Origin: Hondaea fermentalgiana
Lineage: Eukaryota > Sar > Bigyra > Thraustochytrida > Thraustochytriidae
DNA: 20,264 nt
Reading direction: 5' to 3'
Assembly: GCA_014084085.1 (NCBI GenBank)
Contig: NPFB01000128.1
Location: forward strand, 149,290 to 169,553
Within the stretch, counting starts at the first letter, position 1, and the number at the start of each line of letters is the position of its first letter. The notes beneath the pieces were generated by a model. That model was given only the letters and a program-made list of their open reading frames with translations, did not search any database and was not told the DNA's origin. The translations under genes and the position numbers were made by a program. This document shows positions 14,362 to 20,264 of this stretch, piece after piece.

Positions 14362-17300
14362 ATGCTGTCGACGCGCATCCGGCTCAAGGACTGCGGCGTG
14401 CAGTTTCGCGGCAATGACGTGAACAAGGTCTGGGACACGCACTGCGGGAACGCGGTGGAGAACAAGCTGCAGGCCGAGCAGGAGGGGCTCAAGATCACCT
14501 TTGCGGAGGCTGCGAAGGCCAAGATGAGGACCGTTCTCGTCCAGCTTTCGCTCATGGAAAAGGTGGCGCTGAGCGAGTCGGGACGGGTTTTGCGCGTCTC
14601 GTACGAGCGCAAAGGAGACAATTCGCTCGTCATCGAGTCCAAGAGCAAAAATGGAGAGCTCGAGCAGCTGTTTCGATGGATGAGAAAGACGGCCGAGGAT
14701 AAGAAGCGACTTGTGGCTTTTTGCAGAGCCCCCGAAGGCGAGTTGACGCCCCTGCCGGGCGGCAGACAGGCCGCACATGAAGAGAAGAGAGAGTATCTCG
14801 AGTCCCCCGGCCGCGTCAAGAACAAGTCGAACAAACGAGGCAAACCCGGCAGCTCGCTGCCAGGGGAGATGCAAAATCGGAGTGCTCGAAAAGCACAAAA
14901 GCTGCGCAAGGTGGGAAAAGACAAGAGTTTCAAAACGTCCAGGAGGCTCACTGACGAAGGAATGGATGACAGCATTGAGGAAGGCACAGATGGGGGCAGA
15001 TCGTGGACGAAACCGAGTATCAAGAAGTCTTTGCGCGTGTACGGCTCGGGCAAGCCCTCGAAAACGCTCTTGCGTGGGCAAGACTCGATGAGCCGACCTT
15101 CGCTCGGGCCCTCATCTTTAAAAACGTCCCCGTCGCCTTTATCTCCCGTGAATCCCTTGCGGCCCGCTGGTGCTCCTCATGCTGCTGCTGCTGTTAGTGT
15201 CGCAAGTGCTGCTGGAGGCGGTGGAGGAAAGAAGACGGTCTCCTTGCCTCCACCTTTGTCCACCAAGGAGAAGGCCCGTCCAGCCTTGGCACAGAGCTCG
15301 TCGTCCTATTTCAAAGCAGCGCGGCCTCTCAAGGAGAATGTGGATATCACCAAGAGTCATGCGGGCCAGGGAACACCACAGCGAACTTCAGACGTTGCGT
15401 CGACCCCTCCATCGTTGAGCCTGACGAGTCCGAAGCCAGCGCCAAAACTTCCTCGCGAAGACAATGTCATGACGACTCCACAGCGCTCGTCGAAACTGGC
15501 GACCGTAGGGGAACGCAAGCAACAGTCCGCTAAAAAGGGTGGCACGTCTCCCTTGTTTCCCTCAGGGTACTCTATTCGCGCGGGTTCAGGCAAGCGCTTG
15601 CTCGCCCCTTCGCCTCCCTCGGGGCCAAACAAGACCCGCGTTCCTTTCGGGGATGATCAGCTGTCGCCTCGTGTTATGTCGGCGGGTAGCATTGGTGGTC
15701 TCAAGAATACGGGCAACTCATGCTACGCCAACGCGGTTCTGCAGGTCCTTGTCCGCTTGGAAACTTTTATGCAGGATGTTTTTGCTGCAAGTGCAAAGAG
15801 GGCGCCGGCTACGTCCCCAATCGCAGTGGACAGCGCTGGTGCTAGTGCTGGAGCTGGTGCAGGAGCTAGTGCTGGTGCTAGTGCCGATGCAAATGCCGCG
15901 CAAGTACTTCCACCGCCGCAAGCAATGCTCTGCGTGGCCAAGCTTCAGGCACTTCACAAGTACGTGGCGCGGGGAACCAGCGCACTTAAACTTGGCGAAA
16001 CCTCTACGGACCGGGGTCTTACAGAGTACAATGCCCGCGACGTTCAGGTTGCGGTGGCGAACTGCGACCAACTCGGCAGCAGCAACGTGAAGCGGTTCTA
16101 CTCCACGGAGCAGCAAGACGCGCACGAATTTCTGGCGTATCTGCTCGACACAATCGAGCTTGCTGCTGGCGCAGTCGTAGCTCGCAACTTTCAGTCTGTG
16201 ATGGCTGGAACCTTGTCGTGTTTGCACTGCGAGTACAAGAGCAAGAGCTCGGAGAGCTTTTTGCATCTTTCGTTGGACCTCCCCGAGACCCCGCAGGCAT
16301 CGAGTCCAGGGTTGCAGGGATCTGCCGTGATGGAAAAAGAACGGACCAAGGTGGGGACGCTGATCGAGAACTATCTTCGCGAGGTACCTCTGGAAGGCTT
16401 TCGATGCGGCAAGTGTGGCAACGAAGGCGCGACCAAGCGCACGGCCGTAAAGGAAATGAGCAGATATCTCGCTCTGCACCTGAAGCGATTCAGTGCAACT
16501 GGGGCAAAGAGCAAGTCGCACGTGGCGCCTCAGCGCGTTTTGATGGTCCAAGGCCGACGCTATGAGCTGCGTGGCGTCGTGTTGCACCGCGGAACAAACG
16601 TCAACTATGGTCATTACACGGCAGCGACCTATGACCCGAACTCAAAACGATGGACGCGTTTCGACGATTTGAACGTTGAACGCGGCATTCCTCACAAGGA
16701 ATTTGCAGACGACTCGCGCACCTTGGAGAATGCATACCTGCTCTTTTACGAGTTGAGCTGCCAGACCGCCTCTGTGGCGAAAGAGGTCCCTGTCGTAGTA
16801 GATTTGTATGAGGAAGAAGTGGCAGCCCCTGCGTCGAAAGTGAATACGGATCCATGCAAAGAAAATAGGAACGTGAATGTCCAGGATGCAAGCACTTCAA
16901 ACACGCGAGACCAGCAGGTGGAAATGGTCGATGTCGCGTCGCTTGGGGAGAAAAATGTGGAGTCCGCCGAGGCCGAATCTTGCCGATTGACGTCGAAAGT
17001 GCTCCAAGCAACATCAGAAGAGGACACGTTTCCGAAGGTCAACTCGCACCAGGATGCAAGCCAAGAGGGAGGAGAAATGGCTGAAGATGGAAATGTTTCC
17101 AAAACGGAGACGGACGGAGTATCGGAGTCGTCAGAGACAGGGAAAGTCACAAGCGAGACTACAAAAGCTACAGACGATGTCAAGAGAGCTGCACACGATG
17201 TCAAGAAAGCTCTGAAAGAAGTCGAAAAAGCTACCAAAGACTCGGACACTGCAAATCCAGCGCAGCAGAAAGAATCGCATCGAGAGGACGTAGTAGAAGC

Positions 17301-17688
17301 ACCGGAAGACTCACCTGCAGCAGCAGAAGTGGCGAATGGCAAGACTGCGGTGGAAAAGAACAAGGCCGAAGATGTAGCGGGAACGTCCCAGTCTGTTGCT
17401 GTAGGGAAAGAGGAAGTGCTAGGGTCTGAGAAATCGGCAGGAGATCGCCCCGCAAAGATGGTTGTGAACAGCGGCGTGGCACCGATGGATACAGGATTGG
17501 AGCAGCAGTCATATGCCAACAAGGACACTGCCGACACTGCCGACACTGCAGCATTACCACTGGACTCAGTACTGCCTCGTGCAAAGCAAGAAGACTTGTC
17601 AACTGAGAAGCATGGAACGGACGCGGACAAGGAGGTAGAAGAACGCGATCAGTTGAACGAAACAAATGAGACGGAGAGCGCGAAGTGA
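14362..17688 (+). CDS. USP-family (C19) deubiquitinase, USP37-like layout, 1108 aa
   Basis: Cysteine protease that removes ubiquitin from proteins. The start is the first in-frame ATG (A at -3); the frame is open for 36 codons upstream but only from a GTG. Residues ~5-105 resemble a PH-like domain, as at the N-terminus of USP26/29/37. A Ser/Pro/Lys-rich linker follows to about 440. The catalytic domain spans about 445-790: Cys box LKNTGNSCYANAVLQ with nucleophile Cys454 and oxyanion Asn449, EQQDAHEF box at 583-590, zinc-finger cysteines 620/623 and 682/685, His box GHYTA with His751, and Asp768 in RFDD. All triad residues are present, so it should be active. A Gly/Ala/Ser-rich insert (~490-513) sits between the Cys and QQD boxes. 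The tail (790-1108) is acidic and low-complexity, with a Lys/Ala-rich helical stretch near 928-966 and a DTA triplet repeat. USP assignment is firm; the PH domain and USP37 kinship are inference. Confidence 0.92.
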   Translation: MLSTRIRLKDCGVQFRGNDVNKVWDTHCGNAVENKLQAEQEGLKITFAEAAKAKMRTVLVQLSLMEKVALSESGRVLRVSYERKGDNSLVIESKSKNGELEQLFRWMRKTAEDKKRLVAFCRAPEGELTPLPGGRQAAHEEKREYLESPGRVKNKSNKRGKPGSSLPGEMQNRSARKAQKLRKVGKDKSFKTSRRLTDEGMDDSIEEGTDGGRSWTKPSIKKSLRVYGSGKPSKTLLRGQDSMSRPSLGPSSLKTSPSPLSPVNPLRPAGAPHAAAAVSVASAAGGGGGKKTVSLPPPLSTKEKARPALAQSSSSYFKAARPLKENVDITKSHAGQGTPQRTSDVASTPPSLSLTSPKPAPKLPREDNVMTTPQRSSKLATVGERKQQSAKKGGTSPLFPSGYSIRAGSGKRLLAPSPPSGPNKTRVPFGDDQLSPRVMSAGSIGGLKNTGNSCYANAVLQVLVRLETFMQDVFAASAKRAPATSPIAVDSAGASAGAGAGASAGASADANAAQVLPPPQAMLCVAKLQALHKYVARGTSALKLGETSTDRGLTEYNARDVQVAVANCDQLGSSNVKRFYSTEQQDAHEFLAYLLDTIELAAGAVVARNFQSVMAGTLSCLHCEYKSKSSESFLHLSLDLPETPQASSPGLQGSAVMEKERTKVGTLIENYLREVPLEGFRCGKCGNEGATKRTAVKEMSRYLALHLKRFSATGAKSKSHVAPQRVLMVQGRRYELRGVVLHRGTNVNYGHYTAATYDPNSKRWTRFDDLNVERGIPHKEFADDSRTLENAYLLFYELSCQTASVAKEVPVVVDLYEEEVAAPASKVNTDPCKENRNVNVQDASTSNTRDQQVEMVDVASLGEKNVESAEAESCRLTSKVLQATSEEDTFPKVNSHQDASQEGGEMAEDGNVSKTETDGVSESSETGKVTSETTKATDDVKRAAHDVKKALKEVEKATKDSDTANPAQQKESHREDVVEAPEDSPAAAEVANGKTAVEKNKAEDVAGTSQSVAVGKEEVLGSEKSAGDRPAKMVVNSGVAPMDTGLEQQSYANKDTADTADTAALPLDSVLPRAKQEDLSTEKHGTDADKEVEERDQLNETNETESAK

Positions 17689-17878
17689 GGGCAGCAGAAA
17701 GAAGTATGACGAGCGCTCGTCAGAAATGTCACCTTTTTTTTTTTTCTTCGAGAGAGTAATTTGTTGTTGAGAGAAAGAACGAATTTTGACCTTTTTGGTG
17801 AAAAGTAAAGCAAGAGCGTCAATTTTTCCCACGACAACTTTTGTTGTGATGTGCGGTGAAGAAGAAGAAGAAGAAGAG

Positions 17879-17910
<32 letters not shown>

Positions 17911-17946
17911 TGCGAGGATTGGATTTTTCTGATTATAGTATAAATT
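17689..17946. other. Short convergent 3' region, USP / zinc-array genes
   Basis: 258 bases between two stop codons. Contains a run of 12 T at 17734-17745, a GAAGAA stretch at about 17858-17880, a GA microsatellite at 17884-17910 and an A/T-rich island TATAGTATAAATTTT ending at the zinc-array stop. No AATAAA on either strand, so both genes must use a variant poly(A) signal. Confidence 0.6.
17884..17910 (+). repeat. GA dinucleotide microsatellite
   Basis: 27 bases of alternating GA, preceded by a GAAGAA tract. It lies in the 3' region of the minus-strand zinc-array gene, where it reads CT-rich. Confidence 0.9.
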
Positions 17947-20058
17947 TTACTGAACCGAGTGCAAGCCATGATGCGGCTGAAAGCTGCCAGTCGACATGGC
18001 GGATGCACCGGATGCAAGCGAGAAGTTGGAGGAGATGGAGTTGACAGAGCTTCGCCGCGCGACGTCCATGTTATCGGCGGCAGTAGCAGTGCCACCAGGA
18101 GTGATGGCGTCCTGCTGAGCGTGGGGCTTGCAAAAATCGGAACCGTCAATGGCACTCTTGTAGCAATAGTACACGAGGCAGCGTTTTCCGCCGCCATGGG
18201 CCTTGCAGAAGCCGGTGGGTCCGCGCGCGGACTTGTCGCAGTTATCCTGCTTGCAGCGGCGGCCTCCGCCGTGGGCGATGCAAAAGTCTGTGGAACCCTG
18301 AGCAGACTTGCGGCATCCATCGTGCTTGCAGCGTCGACCACCACCATGAGCGATGCAAAAGTTCGTGGATCCGCGCGCCGACTTGGAGCAACCGTCTGCG
18401 TGGCATCGGCGCCCTCCGCCATGCGAAGCGCAAAAGAGAGTTGTGCTTCGCGCAAGTTTTTCGCATCCCTGAAAGTGGCAAATTTTGCCGGCTTGGCGCG
18501 CGCTGTTGCGGCGCTTACTCTTGGTTGATGCCCTGCGGCCCGAAGCTGGTGCAGAGGGAATGCGAGACATGGCACTGAGATCGGCGGCGGTAGCAGTGGT
18601 GGATCCCACGGCGAGATTCGGTCCCTTGCGGAAGCGGATATTCGGGTTGAGAGGCGGCATGGACTCGAGCGTGAGCTCGTCTTGGGCGCCGGTCTTTTTG
18701 GAATCCTGGTCGCTGTGCGAGCGGCCCACTTGTCTCATGCCGGTCAAGGAAGGCGAGAGAGAAGCCACGGTGGGAGGTGAAGAGGCCGTGGAGGAGCGCC
18801 TTCCACCCTTGGCGGCGCTTCGACTCTCTTTCTTGGTTCCCTTGCGCGTGACTTCTGCGGCGGCGGCAGCAGCGTCGGCGAGGGCCTGCATGTGGATGAG
18901 TGGCGGGGCCGTCGCGCTCTTGCTGCGTGCGTCACCAGTGTCGGTTGCGTTCGACATCCGTGCCATCTTGAAGGATGGCGGGAGGCTTGGGCGACGCATG
19001 GCGGTCTTGGGCTGGAAGATTTGCTGCTGGGATGGGCTCTGGGAGGCTGATCCGGCGAAGACGCTGCTCCGGCGCGCGTGGCCGTAGGTGGGCGAGGTCC
19101 CGGCAGTGTTGGGGCTGATAGCGATGGCTGCGCTGTGAAGAGGAGGGGCCTCGAGTCCGAGGCTGCCGACGGTTTGCGCGGCGCGCTCTTGGGCCGAAGC
19201 CTGGGCGGCAGCGACGGACATTGCGTGGAGCCCGGAGCCATCGAGGGCGAGAGGGGAGGGACGGTTGGTGCCGGCCTGGGGTGTCTCGGCCCCTGCAGAA
19301 GGCGGGGAGAGCTGGCCCGGGGGCGAGACATTTCCACTGAGGGGCGAGAGTGAGGGGATGCGCTGTTGCTGCTGCTGCATGATTGCAGCGTAGATCTTGG
19401 CGAAGGCGCCAGGGTCTGAAATGTAGTTGGGCGTGGAGACGTTGGGCGATTTGTTTGCAGAGAAGTTGCCGAGGTTGGCCGCTGCCGCGGCGGCGCTGAG
19501 GTGGTTGGATGTCTGCATGGGTGGATCTGGTGCGCGCGATCGCTTCTGCACGTTGCCGCGAGACGCATCTGCCTTGTCGTTGGTCTTCTTCGAGGACGCC
19601 TTTTTTGATTTGGAGTCGGCGGCGGGTTTGCTTTTTTCCTTGTCGGCGGCGGCAGCCGTCTTGTCGTTGCCAGAGGCCATCGAGGAGGTCGTGTTGGTGG
19701 AGGGCGATACGGCGGTGAGGTCCTGGGAAAGGAGCTGCGGCGGGGGGGATGATGACTGTTGCTGGTGTTGCTGGATGTAGAAGGGGCGTTGCTGCATTTG
19801 CTGTTGCTGCTGCTGCTGCTGCTGCTGCTGATAGGCGTTGAAGCCCGCGTTCGAGGTCGACGTATTGTTTCCGTTCGCCTTGATGAGCTCCTGCAGCATG
19901 GCGATTTTCCGGAGCGTGGCGTCCTGCTGCTGCTGCAGCACCATTTGCTCGTGCTGCCTCTGCAGCTCGGCAAGCTTATCCTGCAGCGCCATGAGTCTGT
20001 GCCTGTCGGAGGCGAGGCCGTCGGCAGCACGTGCCGCGTCTGCCGTGGCGTTCGTCAT
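17947..20058 (-). CDS. WRKY19-like zinc-array protein with polyQ, 703 aa
   Basis: Function unknown; a nuclear or DNA-binding role is inferred. Residues 527-646 hold five tandem C-x4-C-x10-C-x2-H units with an exact 25-residue period, joined by HGGGRRC/HGGGKRC. These are the repeats annotated as WRKY19-like in plants and stramenopiles, but no WRKYGQK domain is present. The N-terminus (about 15-60) is a coiled coil (LMALQDKLAELQRQHEQMVL), followed by an 11-Gln run (77-87) and more Gln-rich sequence. Basic patches occur at about 140-178 (KSKKASSKK, QKRSR) and just before the array (KSKRRNSARQ), fitting nuclear import. The middle is Ser/Pro/Ala-rich and probably disordered. The ATG at 20058 is the first after an in-frame stop at 20188-20190, though with T at -3 its context is weaker than that of the other genes here. 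No intron. Convergent with the USP gene. Confidence 0.88.
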   Translation of the reverse strand: MTNATADAARAADGLASDRHRLMALQDKLAELQRQHEQMVLQQQQDATLRKIAMLQELIKANGNNTSTSNAGFNAYQQQQQQQQQQQMQQRPFYIQQHQQQSSSPPPQLLSQDLTAVSPSTNTTSSMASGNDKTAAAADKEKSKPAADSKSKKASSKKTNDKADASRGNVQKRSRAPDPPMQTSNHLSAAAAAANLGNFSANKSPNVSTPNYISDPGAFAKIYAAIMQQQQQRIPSLSPLSGNVSPPGQLSPPSAGAETPQAGTNRPSPLALDGSGLHAMSVAAAQASAQERAAQTVGSLGLEAPPLHSAAIAISPNTAGTSPTYGHARRSSVFAGSASQSPSQQQIFQPKTAMRRPSLPPSFKMARMSNATDTGDARSKSATAPPLIHMQALADAAAAAAEVTRKGTKKESRSAAKGGRRSSTASSPPTVASLSPSLTGMRQVGRSHSDQDSKKTGAQDELTLESMPPLNPNIRFRKGPNLAVGSTTATAADLSAMSRIPSAPASGRRASTKSKRRNSARQAGKICHFQGCEKLARSTTLFCASHGGGRRCHADGCSKSARGSTNFCIAHGGGRRCKHDGCRKSAQGSTDFCIAHGGGRRCKQDNCDKSARGPTGFCKAHGGGKRCLVYYCYKSAIDGSDFCKPHAQQDAITPGGTATAADNMDVARRSSVNSISSNFSLASGASAMSTGSFQPHHGLHSVQ
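18121..18480 (-). repeat. Five-unit 75-bp zinc-binding repeat array
   Basis: Units start at Cys527, 552, 577, 602 and 627. Unit 1 (CHFQGC...FCASH) and unit 5 (CLVYYC...FCKPH) are the most diverged; units 2-4 share KSA[RQ]G[SP]T.F and AHGGG. Every unit keeps all three Cys and the His, so all five sites look competent to bind zinc. The period is exactly 75 bases in DNA. Confidence 0.9.
19798..19830 (-). repeat. CAG/CAA tract encoding 11 glutamines
   Basis: Eleven consecutive Gln codons (residues 77-87) in the zinc-array gene, nearly pure CAG with two CAA interruptions. Further short CAG runs flank it, for example near 19922-19936. Confidence 0.92.
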
Positions 20059-20140
20059 GGACCGCGGCTGGCCGCTTGGAGGGAGGCCGGCCGCCTGGCT
20101 GGCTGGCTGGCGCGCTTGCGAGGAGCGCCGCCTGGCCTCG

Positions 20141-20156
20141 CTGCTCCGCTCCGCTC
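20141..20156 (-). promoter_or_regulatory. Leader element A (16-mer), zinc-array gene copy
   Basis: The minus strand reads GAGCGGAGCGGAGCAG, about 85 bases before the ATG. It is the same 16-mer, in the same sense orientation, as in the UTP21 and nucleoporin leaders. Confidence 0.5.
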
Positions 20157-20226
20157 CGCGCTGCTCTCCGCCCCGCGCGCTCTCCGCTCACTCTCCGCCG
20201 GCCTGGGCTCGGCAGGGCAGGGCGGG

Positions 20227-20246
20227 CGGTCGGTCGGTCGGTCGGT
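20227..20246 (+). repeat. (CGGT)5 tetranucleotide repeat
   Basis: Five CGGT units near the window edge, in the upstream region of the zinc-array gene. Confidence 0.9.
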
Positions 20247-20264
20247 CGGCCGCCGCTCGAGGCA

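Larger units (their letters stand above)
20059..20264 (-). promoter_or_regulatory. 5' leader and proximal promoter of the zinc-array gene
   Basis: GC-rich, with no other gene visible. On the plus strand it contains (TGGC)4 at 20096-20111, the leader 16-mer at 20141-20156 (minus sense) and (CGGT)5 at 20227-20246. An in-frame stop at 20188-20190 sets the upper limit of the coding frame. The window ends here, so the promoter may be incomplete. Confidence 0.6.

Noticed and set aside
13902..15053. 383-codon antisense frame over the USP N-terminus and leader
   Set aside because: Low-complexity Arg/Ala/Ser composition, no domain, opposite to a supported gene.
17734..17745. T12 run as a transcription terminator
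   Set aside because: RNA polymerase II genes are not ended by T-runs, and there is no RNA polymerase III gene nearby to be terminated.
20096..20264. Telomere-like or satellite DNA at the right edge
   Set aside because: The (TGGC)4 and (CGGT)5 runs are short and do not match known telomeric units; they look like ordinary microsatellites in a leader.

Overview
The window is nuclear DNA from a compact, GC-rich eukaryotic genome. It holds five complete protein-coding genes, all read as single uninterrupted frames (522 to 2155 codons) in the standard code, with intergenic gaps of about 0.26-0.9 kb. The products are eukaryote-specific: a Hippo/MST-type kinase, a U3 snoRNP WD40 protein, an FG nucleoporin, a ubiquitin protease, and a protein with a WRKY19-like Cys/His zinc array. 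That zinc array, as I know the family, is expanded in stramenopiles. Together with intron poverty and high GC, this makes a stramenopile, most likely a thraustochytrid/labyrinthulomycete, my best guess. The lineage is inference only.

Layout, left to right. 1-587: leader and possible promoter of the kinase. 588-2156 (+): Ste20-family kinase closest to MST1/2 (Hippo). 2157-2835: convergent 3' region. 2836-6168 (-): UTP21/WDR36. 6169-7016: divergent promoter region with several repeated short elements. 7017-13484 (+): very large Nup214/Nup159-like FG nucleoporin. 13485-14361: 3' region of the nucleoporin plus promoter of the next gene, with microsatellites. 14362-17688 (+): USP-family deubiquitinase resembling USP37 in layout. 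17689-17946: short convergent 3' region. 17947-20058 (-): polyQ protein with five tandem 25-residue C-x4-C-x10-C-x2-H units. 20059-20264: its leader.

The genes do not form an operon or an obvious pathway. The one suggestive pairing is UTP21 (early ribosome assembly) and Nup214 (mRNA and ribosomal-subunit export), which share an 848-bp divergent promoter region. Their leaders carry the same two short elements, both sense-oriented with respect to each gene. One of these elements, a 16-mer, recurs in the leader of the zinc-array gene.

The most interesting signals are: (1) a 41-residue motif present three times, ungapped, between the FG blocks of the nucleoporin; (2) the shared leader elements and direct repeats in the divergent promoter; (3) a Hippo-like kinase with DLG in place of DFG, a changed glycine loop and an apparent N-myristoylation signal; (4) the zinc array without a WRKY domain. 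I found no tRNA, rRNA, transposon, CRISPR or viral sequence.
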